From the NCBI GenBank assembly GCA_003640385.1, contig RCAB01000570.1, positions 1 to 37,396 of the forward strand: a stretch of DNA of 37,396 nucleotides. The letters run 5' to 3'. Numbering within the stretch: the stretch's first letter is position 1; each line of letters starts with the position of its first letter. The DNA is from Setaria digitata. Its lineage: Eukaryota > Nematoda > Chromadorea > Rhabditida > Setariidae. Below the pieces are notes generated by a model. It did not search any database. It worked only from the letters and a program-made list of their open reading frames with translations, and was not told the origin of the DNA. Below, in pieces: positions 11,401 to 24,108 of the stretch. Made by a program: the position numbers and the translations under genes.

Positions 11401-13771
11401 ACGTACAGCTTTAAATTAAAAAAAAAAAAAAATGTCTTCAACTGAAGTTTTATTGTGAACATCTAAAGTGGAACTGAAGACATGGACAATGGTATATGGT
11501 GGTGAAGAACAAAGTAAATTAAATTCCGAAACATGACCTAACAACAAACACCTTTCTTAGCTAAAACACCCTAAAACTCTATTTCGACATGTAATGCCAG
11601 GTCCCTAAGAGAAAGGATATTAAGAAAAAAAAAAAAAAAACTTTCAATACACTTATTGATCGCTTCTTCTTCTTCATTCGGTGGTTTCACCACATATCCA
11701 ACTGGATCAAATGATCTTGCCCATCTCATTTCTTTGAAACGGGACTAAAACCTGTACCATCTCAATGTTCATATTTTCTAGCGCCCTCGCAAATTACTAC
11801 ATAATTTTTGTAAATCGAAATTTTGTAATCATATTACAAGAAATTACGTTGTACAAGAAACGAGAAAACATACACTGGTTAATACACGTCTACACATATT
11901 GAGCTGTCGTGCTTCCAAATCTTCCTGAGTTCTACGAAATACATCGACTGGTGTTGGAGTGCACAGTTGATTGTGTGTTGGAAAGGGATCCGTAACAATG
12001 ACACTATCACGCATTTTAATAGTTGGCCGTTCGCCTTGGCCAAGTTTCTCATACAGATGATCACATGTGGAACAGCGGTAAGAAGCACTTCGACCTGTTG
12101 TACTGGTGCGACGATAAACACGAACAAAACTATTGTCTTCATAAACTGCCAGACCATTATCATTGCCACGGCTTGTCTTTACAAGCTCGAAATGCACATC
12201 ATATCCAACTTCATCAACTGCGGCCGGTGAATCATCATGCTCTACTTGAACTTGATACGCTGGTTCTTCCTCTACTTCACGTTTTATTCCCTGAAATCAT
12301 TACTCTGATGATACTACTGCTCAGCAATTTAATTAATGAAGAAAACTACATTTCTTCCTACTTAAATGTTTTGAGATCATCACAAACCAACATCTTTGTC
12401 TACCATATGGATACTGAATTTTCAGTAATCCCGAGACATCAGGCACCAAAGAAATGCGAATCTCGGGAGCAGCTTCGAGTATTTCGTTACTGGTTTAAGA
12501 ACTGTTCACAGAAATCAGAAAATGAAACCATTAAAAGGCTATCAAACCCACTTAGCTGCTACTTTAAAACTCGTGAAAAATTTCTAGATGATTTCGCATC
12601 CTACGAGAAAATACTGAAGACGAAGTTAAAAAAGAAAAAAAAAAAAAGAAACATACGCGGAGTAATCTGTTCGCATAGGTTAAAACAGTCGAATGAGAAA
12701 CATTACGACCAAGAATATCTGAAATTTTGTTGGCAGCACCCCTTGAAGTTATATCCTTGTTGATAAAATCTTCCACTATACGTCGCACATCCGGCCTCTG
12801 CCACAGCGATGGGTTCCTAAGTCTTCAAGCATGTCACATGTAAATCAGAATGCTATGATGGAGCATTTAAAGAATATTTCATATTGTTGTCACGGCGACA
12901 CCACAACTCGGATTCTATTCCAGATTCATTGAAAAGCCCCTAATGCCACGATTATTATCCTATGTTGGATAATACCAATAATTTGGCCCCACACTTTTGT
13001 AAATGAATTAACAAGATGATTTATCAGAATTATCAATGCCATCATAGTATTATTTCTTCTCAGTATCATTTCTTCTCCCACTTTAAAATGTGTTAAATTA
13101 TAAAAATATTGAATATTATTATTCACTGTACAAAATAAAACTCAACATAACCGAAAAGAACAGAATAAAAATTTTTAAATTCAGTTCGATCAAATTATCA
13201 TTCAGTTGTTATGAAGGTCAAACTATTTTAAAGATTTTGAATGTCACTTTCTCGACTGCCTCGCACCATATGAATTTCCATCGCTGCTATCAAAACTTTC
13301 GTTTTGTTCTTGCTCCGCACTTTCTCCATCGAACATATGTTCTTCCATAGCTTGTGTGAGCTTACTTTCCGTAAGTTTACTTAAATAAGCCTGGAACACT
13401 ACTTTCTCTAAGTGGCTCTAACATATCCTTTGGAGATCTAAATGAGTTATTAAAACCGCAAATTCCAGAGTACTAGTTCCGTAGTTCAAATATTACAAGA
13501 CTCCAAAGAAACTGTAAGGAATATCGAAGTAAAATCACTTGACAATTAATGAGGGAGAGTCAATTTTAACGATATTCCTAGCATTTCAACCCAAAACTTT
13601 AAGCGCTCCCACTTTCTTAATCGAGGTCAATGTTAAAGATCATTCAAAGAAAAGAGAGACCTCTTTATCGACATTCTTATCACTACCCAAAGAAACCTTG
13701 TAAGGATTCAGGATACCGTCATCGGCCATCGATGTTACATCGATGTCTGCGTCCATATCTTTGGCCATCAT
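8437..13771 (-). CDS. Unrecognised protein with two helical-domain plus C2HC zinc-motif units
   Basis: Exons: 13771-13661, 13417-13248, 12816-12657, 12290-11874, 11744-11653, 11393-11340, 11209-11077, 10897-10857, 10744-10610, 10217-10007, 9740-9511, 9171-8948, 8917-8721 and 8637-8437. They join in frame to 791 aa. Helical domain 1 is at about 95-147 (VRRIVEDFINKDITS), followed by a zinc motif C220-x2-C223-x29-H253-x3-C257. Helical domain 2 is at about 335-379 (LRDLIEGYKRGEVSS), followed by C439-x2-C442-x27-H470-x3-C474. Both zinc motifs sit in YRC contexts and resemble FLYWCH/WRKY-like fingers. The helical domains look like DNA-binding HTH modules and end similarly (VSHSTVLTYA versus VSSPTLCRYL). 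The C-terminal third is helical and ends in a basic, serine-rich tail with QKRRRLES. A DNA-binding nuclear role is inferred. The start ATG directly follows an acceptor (TTTTAACCAG), fitting trans-splicing. The exon 11 to 12 junction is uncertain. I recognise no named family. Confidence 0.75.
10444..10648. repeat. 102-bp duplication flanking N at 10546
   Basis: 10444-10545 and 10547-10648 match over 102 bp with one mismatch (AGTAAAT versus AGCAAAT). The right copy contains the 3' end and donor of exon 9 of the zinc-domain gene; the left copy repeats that exon end as a fragment. This is most simply an unmerged contig overlap. Confidence 0.95.
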
Positions 13772-15449
13772 CTGGTTAAAACCACGAATCAAACACAAAT
13801 GAAAATGCTCTAAATTCAATTTTCCATTAAAAAATACTGTTGTTTGTTGTTCTTCCCAAAGAAAAGACAAAAATATTCCCATATGCCTGGGATAAGAAAG
13901 CAAAAAAAAAAATTGAAATGTTTTATACAGAATCCACCCGATATTTAGCTGGTCATTTGATACAAACACGATAAGCTTAACACAAATACAAAACATCAAA
14001 GATAATCTAAAAATTACATTCAGATGGGATAAATCCTGAAAATTCGTTTTTCGATTAGCACCAAAAATATCATTCATAGAAGGGAAGTTGAAAGATTTTT
14101 TGCATGATCTTTAGAATACTAATAAGAGACTAATTGTAATATAACCTAGAAGCATAAAGAAAGAGGGAAGTTCGTTTCGGATTGTGTTATGTTAAAGATG
14201 AAACGTCGCCTCTGCTTAATCATATAAGAAAAAAATGTACATACATATAACGAAGCAATGTAAAATTTCTATTATATATATAAATATAAATATATATATG
14301 CAACATCAATATGAAATTTTTATATGTGTAATTAGAATCTTAGTATATTTTCCTGTAATTGCCTAATTTGCTCGTAATTTATGCCACAGAGACTTCATAT
14401 GTCAACTTTCAGCTGCCGATGTTTCAAAACTTTCGTTCACTTTCTACCTTCTCTTCATCGTACTTATTTCTTGTCTTTTACCAATTATGTACACACATAA
14501 ATCGTCTATCATACCAGACAGACAATTCAAGCCCTCTCATCTCACTTAGATCACCGACCAACGGTACGACAGTGAAAAAAAAAACCCTCCAACAAACAGG
14601 CATTTTCAAAAAGTTAACAAACCACGACCAAACACAAACCCGGATAAAAAGATCCATACTGAAACCCTCGCTGGGCGACGATGACGTGGCCTAAGGAAAC
14701 CGTTTGTAATATAACATCGCTGCGGATCGCTGACTTGGTCTATGCTACTCTGTTTGTCACGATATGCAATAAGTCTGAGAGCTGTATTGTTCAGTGTTGC
14801 AGGAGTATGGTTGTTGTTTGTTTGTGCTACATATTGTAGCGATTTTCTTTTTTTCTTTTCATTCGNATGTCACGATATGCAATAAGTCTGAGAGCTGTAT
14901 TGTTCAGTGTTGCAGGAATATGGTTGTTGTTTGTTTGTGCTACATATTGTAGCGATTTTCTTTTTTTCTTTTCATTCGAAACTTTATAATTAAAATGTAA
15001 AAAAATCAGCTACGAAATACATGTATTGCGATTTGCTGAATAGTTGGACTGGAAGAGGCTTTTTTTTTATACTGATTGTAAAGTTCAGGAGGAATATGTA
15101 ATCGTTGCAGAATTTATAACTAATCCAAATCTTCGATCAGTTTTCCTGTTGAGTTCGGTGTCTCTCTAGTAATTAGGAACTGAATGCTTTCTGGAAGAAG
15201 TGTAGTGTTTAAAAAGTTCCAAATATGTTTCGTTTCCGATACCCTTTGAAAGTGAAAGAGTGGTTTGTATTCACTGTGTATTAATCCTTTCAGTATTTTA
15301 CGGTATAGGCCAAATATTGCTTCCAGAAATTGAAGAAAACTTAATGAGAACGGTGAGAATGGCTGTGGTGATTCGATGGATCGGGGTGATTGGCGAAAGG
15401 ATGGACACTTTTTTCGCTTGAGAGTAATTTTGATGGATGGTATGGTACA
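13772..15449. promoter_or_regulatory. Divergent intergenic region between the zinc-domain gene and SIRT6
   Basis: This 1.7-kb region lies between two start codons pointing apart, so it should hold both promoters. It has an AT-rich (TA)n-like tract near 14270-14300, the duplicated block around the N at 14866, and a plus reading frame (14359-14694) with no family features. No clear TATA box or motif can be assigned by eye. Confidence 0.5.
14755..14978. repeat. 111-bp duplication flanking N at 14866
   Basis: 14755-14865 recurs at 14868-14978 with a single mismatch (GGAGTATGG versus GGAATATGG). It lies in the shared promoter region upstream of SIRT6. Confidence 0.95.
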
Positions 15450-17844
15450 ATGGCTGTGAGCTATGCGAAAGCATTATCACCATATGAGAATAAGGGTGTT
15501 CTAGGTTTGCCTGAGGTTTCAATCTTTTTATCACTTTTTCTGGATTCTGTTTTTTTACTGTGTCCGACTTTTTTCCTTCCGCTATTTAGTTGCATTTGTC
15601 GTAGTTTTGCATCGTGAAAGTTGAATTCTTCAGAAAATTCTGCGATATTCAGCAGTAAACTACAAATTAAGTGCGTGCCTTAGGTGATTATGGTTTTCCG
15701 TAAGAAACTTCGGAGATTTGTCTTGGAAGTTGTATTCACTAATTAATGTAGTAAGCCTGAAAAACAGCTGTTGCAGCACTTTTCCTATTTAATTAAGTGC
15801 GGAGTAACTTTAGTTAAAAGATTGTATTTATATAGTTATTGGATTCGAAGTATCATACTTGAATTTCAGGTTGCCGATGACTACCAAATACTAGAGCAGA
15901 AAGTGAACCAGCTTGCAAAGTTACTTTTGGCAAGTCGTTGTTGTGTTTTGCATACGGGAGCTGGTATCAGTACTACAGCAGGTATACCGGATTTCCGCGG
16001 TCCCAAAGGATTATGGACTTTGGAAGCTCGCAATGAACCGGCTGATGATGGAGTCAGTTTTGCTGATGCTTCGCCAACCTATACTCATTATGGGATTAAC
16101 GCGCTGGAAAACAAAAATATTGTCAAGTAAGTGCCATAGATTCATTATTGTTTGTTAAAAACTTATGTGAAAGGAAGGGGCTCTGGAGTTTTCATTTCAC
16201 AGCAAAAAGAAGCGCCGGGAGCGCTAGGACTGGTAGTGGATGATCGCATATTGCGGTTGAAATGCTTTCTGGGATGAACATAGCCCGGAACTACCATAAC
16301 TGTCAAAGTAGTCGTTAAATTAATTAGGAGATGGATTGTTTTTTTTTTCTTTTGCACTATCTGATATTGAGTAAAAGTATTTTCGGAATTTTTAAAAAAT
16401 TTCTTGAATATTTTGTGCAGTTTAAAGGCAAGCATTGGCTGAGAAGTGGGCTAATTCTTAGTGTTTTTCTGATCTGCACAGTTCGGTAAGAAGCTCAGCT
16501 ATCCTAGTTTCAGATTTGTTATAAGCCAAAATGTGGATGGTTTGCACATCCGTTCAGGATATCCATTGAATCGTATCGCCGAACTTCATGGAAATGTATT
16601 TCTGGAGAAATGTTCTAGATGTGGCAGGTGGTGATCGGGATCCTTCGTTTTACATCAATATCATGAATTTTTAGATCATACTTCAACATTTTAGAATGTT
16701 GTGATTTGATTTATCTACAGTATCTACACAGAAAATGAATTATTTCTTTCTCTTGCTCTCTTCTTTTTTCTCTCCTTTCACCAGATATCACAAAAGAATA
16801 TGTCAGGAAAAATGGCTAAGAAGAGAATAATAGATAAGTGTTTCAGACGATATTATCGAACTGCACCAACTGGAAGTATTGGATTAAAACCCACAGGAAA
16901 GCAATGTGAGGGTACAAATACTGGACGACCATGTCGTGGAGTCCTGCATGATGTTTGTTTGGATTGGGAAGATCCATTACCGGAGGAAGATCTTCGCACA
17001 GCGAATAAATTCGCTAGGTTATCATTGCATTTTCTTTTCTTTTGAACTTTGAAAGAATTGAATACTCCATTCTACTGCATGATATAAATGGTTAGTTGCA
17101 TATCGAGTAGACCATCTGTTTAGTTGTCAGCCTCTCTTGAAGATGATCGTGTTTTCATTGTTAATTCATTTCTCCTAATTTCAGTATTTTTTAGTGGCTT
17201 ATTTAAGTCTTTTTTTTTTCTTCGATTTTGTTCATTGACTGCAGGAATGCCGATCTCAGTATTTGTATGGGCACAACACTCCAAATAACTCCTGCTGGTG
17301 ATCTACCTCTTCTGACGAAGAAAAATGGTGGCAAATTGGTCATTATAAATCTTTCAAAAACAAAACACGTAAGTTTAGACGAGTTTTCATTCAGCTGTTA
17401 TTTTTTTCAGACTACACAAGGCTAAAGTTTCTTGTAAATTTTTCTGTATTGGAAATTAAGAACATTTTCGGTGGACAAATCTATTTATTTAGTTCTGTTT
17501 ATCGCAGGTAGAATAAATGCGTTACATAGAATAAGTAATTGGGAAAAGAGATTCTTTGCAACGGGGTTTCTGTTCCTTTTCAGTTCAGGTACTTATATTA
17601 GCTAGATGAATCAAGTTCTGGTACGCTAAATTAATCATTTCTTTTAATTGAGGATCGGAAAGCTGACCTTATAATTAATGGGCGTGTGGATGATGTCATG
17701 AAAATGCTTATGGCTGTATTAAATATTACTGTGATACAGACGTATAATCCCAATTTCGTTCTTCTTTTCTCAAACCATCCGCTTGAAAGGTTCATCAAAA
17801 GCAGAAAACGACGGAAACTCAAGCACAGAGTAGAGGAGGTGTAG
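15450..17844 (+). CDS. SIRT6: SIRT6-type sirtuin (NAD+-dependent deacylase; C. elegans sir-2.4 class)
   Basis: Exons: 15450-15515, 15870-16126, 16514-16627, 16847-17017, 17245-17368 and 17653-17844. They join to 307 aa. The start [16 protein letters not shown] matches the SIRT6 N-terminus and fixes the ATG. Seen in order: GAGIS at 52-56, [15 protein letters not shown], catalytic H133 in ELHGN, zinc cysteines C141, C144, C166 and C175, then [19 protein letters not shown] and VDDVM. H133, C141, C144 and C166 have the same numbers as human SIRT6. SIRT6 removes acyl groups from histone H3 (K9, K56) and acts in DNA repair and silencing. The tail is shorter than in vertebrates and basic ([11 protein letters not shown]), a likely nuclear localisation signal. 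The last exon uses a TTGAG acceptor. The zinc-domain gene diverges upstream; unc-119 converges downstream. Confidence 0.95.
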
Positions 17845-19724
17845 AATGAAATATGTAATAACATATTATATAAAATTATATATTTTTGATGGGATGTATT
17901 TACGTTTTGGCTTCTATCTTGTTATCGGATTTCTTTTACAGTTAGCGGGAATTAGGTTTTAGATGCGTGGAAAATTCTAGAACCTGGTGGATAATNCTTT
18001 TACAATTAGCGGGAATTAGGTTTTAGATGCGTGGAAAATTCTAGAACCTGGTGGATAATTACTTATATCTATTTAACTATCCTCAAAACGCGCGATAAAC
18101 ATGAAATATAAAAATTTCTCGATTTAGATCCAAGTTTCCTGAATCCATTGCAAAATTCGCTTCAAAAAATTGGTGAACACTATTCTCTGACATACACAAC
18201 GTTTTTGGTTTTGTTTGTGAATTTCATATCATCTTCCTATACACATATATTTGCAAAAACATATATGTTGTCATATGTAATCATTTAGTTTTTGGGATTC
18301 ACGTTCAAAAATAATCGGTTCCGTTGAATGGATTCTTATTATGGTTACTGAGTGATCTGAAGCCATTAAAACTTGCTGTTATCCACACCTATGATTGCGT
18401 AATGATGAGAGATGTTTTATGAAAACACTTTGGATTCATCTAATATACAATCTAATCATCCAGATCTGTCGTGATTCACACCCAAAATGCATCATATTAT
18501 GCGCGAGAAATATCGGACATCAAGTCATAAAAATCAGTTATCAATCATGAAAATAACGACCCTAATCAATACTGTACACTGAACATGGATAAATTAAGGT
18601 AATAAGTGCAGCAGAAAGAGTTTCATCGAAATCCATCAAACCTCTTCGCACTTTAATTCCTCATCCGAATATTTTAATTTCGATTATCTATTCAAATTAA
18701 AATCTGAAAGCATTCACTATTGATTACCTCAATTTTTAATCACAATAATACTGTTGCAATCATAGCGCACTGTTATAATAGAATTAATTGCTATTTAATT
18801 GATAATTCAAAAAAAGGAAAAAAATATTCAAGAATAGTAATCAAATACAATGGATGGAAAAATAAGACGTTGCGTATAGTAAGCGATAAGTTTTTATTGG
18901 GAAAGTGAAGACCCGAAAAGAAAAGGAAAGGAAAACCAAGTAGTAAGAAATATTCTTAATTTGCTAAATTATTTCAAATTATTCATCGTCCACTCTCACG
19001 AGGTGTGAACATTATTATTATCTAGCATGTATAATCAAGTAATTATCAATTATCAGGGATGAATGAGAGCTTCGACTGATATAATAATTGATCGGATCAT
19101 AAAGAACTGAAAAGGTGAAGTGTTTTTAGTTTTAAACTTTCACTTTACTAAGCAATATTTTTCCCTCCACTTCTAATCCTTGTTGAAATAGTTCACCAAA
19201 AACCTCAGAAAAGTACCATTCTTCGCTTCATCAAAATCCGTGAAACATTACAGTCTCATAACTAAAAGCAAATTTTACGCAAATATTTTTTTTTTCTTTT
19301 CTTTTAGATAGAGTCAAATTTTCGTAAATGTAAATGGGATTTTTTCCGCAATAGAAATTCGAAATAATAAATAAATTAAATCGAAAATAAGCTTATGAAA
19401 AAAGAAAAGACTAATATTATGATATAAAAAGTGGAACTGATAAAAGGAATCGAATAATCCATACAGATGATCAAAGTGATAAAACGATCTATGAGTAAAA
19501 AAAGCATGAATGTATTTGTGAATTTAATTATTCTTAGCTTCTTTTTCTTCTTTTTCTTTAATTAGTATTAATTACAGAGAATAACAGGAAGAGAAAAAAC
19601 CATCACGTTAATTTTATAAAACATAATTTTACTTTTACACTTTTTTTTTAATTTTACATTTACATCTTATTTAATTTAACAAAAATTTTTCATTTAAAAA
19701 TTTGAAAAGCAGAGTAAAAACAAA
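17845..19724. other. Convergent 3' spacer between SIRT6 and unc-119
   Basis: AT-rich, with no coding-like segment on either strand that has usable splice sites. It holds both 3' UTRs and the duplicated block around the N at 17996. No standard AATAAA is evident close after either stop. Confidence 0.6.
17933..18059. repeat. 63-bp duplication flanking N at 17996
   Basis: 17933-17995 recurs at 17997-18059 with one mismatch (ACAGTTAG versus ACAATTAG), downstream of the SIRT6 stop. It has the same form as the other three N joins. Confidence 0.95.
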
Positions 19725-22198
19725 TTATTCACCACCATTGTATGCATAATCGGCTTTGTTGTGCATTATTAGGCGATCTTCCACAAAATAAAAACTGTCA
19801 GAACGTGTTTCGTATGGATTTGAAATCATTTCATTTACTGAAAGTATTTGTTGTTAAAATTTGATTTAATTTTTCGAATTATATACGAGGAAAAAGTTTA
19901 ACGAAAAGATGAACAGTCTGATGGCTAATAGATGACAAATTTGTACACTGACTTCTGGAGAAAAAAAAAAAAGAAAAAAAAAAAAGGTGGATTAATGCTT
20001 GTTTTCAAGATGTCAACGTTTAATGCAAATATATATGATGTGATAATATGAATGGAAAGGTATGCTAAGCTCACTAAATGAGTGGTAATTTGATAATTAA
20101 TTAGTAAAGCTTATTAAGTAGACACCACACACTATCTAGTTGGTGATATTGAGCAGATTTTATAAAGAATATTATCAAGTACTTCTTACTTACTACCATA
20201 CCATTCCTTTCATCTTGAAAAGTTCGCAAAAAAAAAAAAAATTTACAACAATATATAGAACGATATAAACTAATCAACAGTTGGATTAATCATATCATTT
20301 CCAAAACCTATTTTCCCTAAATCCATCAGGAAAAAAGCATTACGAAGAAAATATGAACAAAAGAAAAAATAATACTTTCGTCTTTTTTTTCTACACTCAC
20401 AGTAATGTCAGTAATGTTTTTTTTTTTTTTTTTTTTTTTTCATCTTTCTTTCCCATACATCTAATAAATCCTTAGAGATTACCATAAATTGTAATGGAAG
20501 TACAAAAAAAAAACTATTGGAAACCAATACTATCTACTTCTAGCCAATGACAAATTTGCAAGAAAAGTCTGGAATTCGTTGCATTTCATCAAATGAAAAG
20601 AAAAAAGAAAAAAAATATTGAAAGAAAAACTGTAAAATTATAGAAAAAAAAAATTCTTTTCATTGTTGGAAAACTAACTCAACGATTCAGAGAGTTGTGG
20701 GAAATCATAAATATGTTCACATGTATTTTTACTATTCGGAATGCAGAAACCAAATTCGAAATCAAAACTTTTTAAAAGACGATCACGAAAGAAATGCCGT
20801 TCAATCATCCGAAATTTATTCACCGGTTTATTGCCAACATTGAATTCAACTCTGAAACAATTATTTATCGCTTATATCAAACAAAACCATTATAAAAAAA
20901 CAAAAAAAAAAAAGAAGAGTCGGATTTACAGACAGTAGGTTATTTATTTATGAAATTTTACAATGTTTCAATGGGATTAAATTTCAATACTCTAATGTCA
21001 AAGATAATTGAAGAAACAGAGACATCAGAAGGAAAAAAAAATCTTTTTATTTATTCACTCACTTACTCCCAATAATAAATTCAACCTCGAAATAATCATT
21101 ATTTGAAGGATATTTTTTTTTTTTTTTTTAAGAAACTTTCAATTTAAAATTCAACGAAATTTCTTAGTTTAGCTCAGTGAGTTTAGATTTTTCATCAGTT
21201 CTCCCAGTTTTTTAGAGACGAATAAACAAACTTTGCTCGAGCATATCTTAAATATATTACTTAAATGACCTACGTTGCACCAACATGTTTCAAAAGTAGG
21301 AATGCAGGAGTGAACTGATAACGAACAAAACGAGCAGCACCCACATCAGCGCATGTCTCCAAATTTGGATTATCAATATCGAGTTCTTCTAAAATTTTAG
21401 AAGGCATTTAACAATTCTCATTTAGCAATACTACAATTACGATGATAAATTATTTTCCATTTAATCATGTAATAATGAATGAACTTGAAATTTGATGTAA
21501 AACTCTGGGAAACATTCACTAACTTACCAGCAGTAGGCTTAGCAATCTCGAATAAAATCTGATCCGTATCTAAATCACGAATTTTAAACCTCGTAAATTC
21601 GATATCGTAAACGTTTGCATCCGGTTCACATAAGTAATCTGAAGAAAAAAAAAAAAAAAAAAGGAAGAAACTAATAGTATTTAGTCTGGAGAGAATAATC
21701 AATTTTTTTTCCTGTGGAATAAATAGTTAAGAGTTAATATTTAATAGAAGTGGAAATTATACACTTATTTATTAAATAGTCATTTTATATCACGAAAGTT
21801 CACTGGTGCAAAATTTCACTTCTCTCTAAATTAACATCACACATCGATATGATCCATATAAATTTTATATCGATAAATTAATTCCCTCTAACTTCCAATA
21901 ATACATTATACATCAATGAATCACTATTTTTCACTCACTTCTACCAGAAAATTTCGAGAATTTTAATTCAATTTTAAAATTTTGATCAGAATTACAAAAA
22001 AAACAAAGAAATCAAATTATTCAACATTTCCAGTATGATTTTATTTCATTGCAACAAAACTAAAAACAAACCATCGGTAATTTTATTAAGGCGTAAGACA
22101 TCCTCTGGTGTTATTACTGGTCGTGTTCGTAGTTCGGCTTCCGTTAACGGTTCACGTATACGATTATCCGTTGAAGCCGATGACGAACATCGACGCAT
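19725..22198 (-). CDS. unc-119: UNC-119, lipid-binding trafficking chaperone
   Basis: Exons: 22198-22072, 21638-21528, 21388-21274, 20851-20679 and 19837-19725. They join to 212 aa (human 240, C. elegans about 219). Family signatures run the full length: [111 protein letters not shown] and [11 protein letters not shown]119 proteins have a beta-sandwich fold that binds myristoylated cargo and releases it to ARL-family GTPases, with roles in cilia and neurons. The start is the first ATG after an acceptor-like TTTTCAG at 22231-22233, fitting trans-splicing. The exon 4 donor at 20678 is set by the family sequence LSESLINEMI. About 5 kb of gene-free DNA lies upstream. Confidence 0.96.
20417..20440. 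repeat. Poly-T run of 24
   Basis: The longest of many A/T homopolymers in the window. It lies in the last unc-119 intron, and its length may be unreliable. Confidence 0.9.
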
Positions 22199-23957
22199 CT
22201 TTGATATGATACGCTCCAGGATTATCACTTCTGAAAAGTATATGAAAGATAATATTATCATGCCTGGGTCTATGCAAGCCTTCAATGGTAATTACTCTCA
22301 TAAATGATTGTCGGTCGTTTCCATGACAAGAAATTGTTGAGATTAGATGGATCGAGAGGCAGAGTTGCTGGCTAATTCTTTATCAGTCTAGTTTCTGTTT
22401 TTTTTTTTTTTTTTTTTTTTCTCTCCAAAGTGCTAACTAAAGCTTGCCTCATACCTTTGCTACAATATTTCCTTCACGAAAAGCAAATGAGGCACAATTT
22501 AATTAGCTCATTTTATCAACTGTTTATAGGATCAAATATGTTATGCTTTTCCTTTTCCGTCTAGGACAAAATAAGTAAGAACTTAGTCATGGTAGTTTAG
22601 CAGTCTCTGGCATCTCTATTAATCAGACTAATTTATAATTGATGCATTAATCCCATCAATTAGAATTCATTGACGTAATTCTATACTTGGCATGTTAACG
22701 ATTTTTTTTTCTTTTTTTTTCAACTTAATGAAATATACCAGTAGCAACAGTAGCATTATTTTTCTTTGATCACTAACGAAGATTTCTTCCTTTCTTTTCT
22801 TTTCATTTTCTTTTTTCCTTTTTTTTTTTTTTTCTTTAAATCATACATTAAAAAAAAAAGTTCATTTTAAAACTATTCAAGACCAGAAAAAGGAAAAAAA
22901 AAACAATGAAACTAATTTAAAAAGGAAAAAAAAAGAAGCAAAAAATGAGGAAAATATGTCAAATCTAAACAAATGAAATTGCTAAAATAATCAGAATGAA
23001 ACAAACAACGAATCAGAAAAGGATGACTGGAAAGATGGGAAGAAAATTTCGTCAATAAAACGAAGGCCTAAAAAGAAAAAAGAATATAAGATGATATTAT
23101 AAAGTATATTTGTGTATCTAGTGAAACGAAACTGAAATGTATGCAAAAAAAAAAAACCAAACAAACAAACAAACGAAATATTGATTTAACTTTTTTTTTT
23201 ATGTTTGGAAATTCATTTTAAATGGTAATAATGAAAGAATAATATAAAAAAGGAAAGATTTCTATATATATTTATATATAAAAAGTAGATATAGTAGTTA
23301 ATGTTAATATATCATTTAATTATCTGAAATATCGGTATTGCTATTTGTTAGATCAAAATTTATAAACTTTCTTATAATAATTAAGTTTAGTATTTTTAGA
23401 AAAAAAAAAATCACCTTGAATGAATGTATTATCGTTTGCTAGCACTTACATTCAAGATATTATTAGTTTAGAAATAAATGAAATATAAATGACTAAACCA
23501 ATAAACGAAGTGACAAAATTTTTTTGCTGAAAAAAAAAAAAAAAAAGAAAAAAAAAAACTTCTTTAATAGCTAAAATTTCCATAGCTTACCTAAAATGCT
23601 ATCGTCTCTCTTTTTGATATTATCAGATGCAATTTTATTCCCCGTTTTCTTTTCATCAATGTGTAAAAAGTATTTAATGATTTTAATTTTATACAAGTGC
23701 TTTCTTTTACAACAAATATGCTCAATTTTAAATAGGAATAATTCATGATGAAATCATGAAAGATGTTCATTATACTACGAATTTAAACATGATGAAAAAA
23801 AAAAAAATTGCATTTTTCAGAAAAAAGAAACAACTTCCGCTTACATTAGTTGTATTTCATTACAAAATAAATCATATATAGATATTAGAAAAGTCGTCTT
23901 TTTTCTTTTTTCTTTTTTTTTTTTTTTTTTCCTGGTTAATTTGAAGTTATTTTCACA

Positions 23958-24108
23958 TTTATAGTAGAATTATTGAAGCAACAACAACAACAGCAGCAAT
24001 AACACCAACAAGGAAATAGAACAATAACAATAACGAACAATAACTACTACTTCCCTACCTGGTTTCACGCTATTTGCAAATTTATAGTAGAATTATTGAG
24101 GCAACAAC
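23958..24108. repeat. Dispersed 28-bp direct repeat, 123 bp apart
   Basis: TTTATAGTAGAATTATTGAR followed by GCAACAAC occurs at 23958-23985 and 24081-24108 with one mismatch. Each copy runs into an ACA/CAG-like triplet stretch, so the unit may be an old local duplication. Confidence 0.8.

Noticed and set aside
12023..12763. 246-codon plus-strand open reading frame
   Set aside because: It is ant-sense to exons 3 and 4 of the zinc-domain gene, whose spliced minus-strand frame has repeated motifs and matched phases; the plus frame ends in low-complexity lysines.
14359..14694. 111-codon plus-strand reading frame in the SIRT6 promoter region
   Set aside because: Its composition is hydrophobic and low-complexity, it has no family motif, and the minus strand is equally open.
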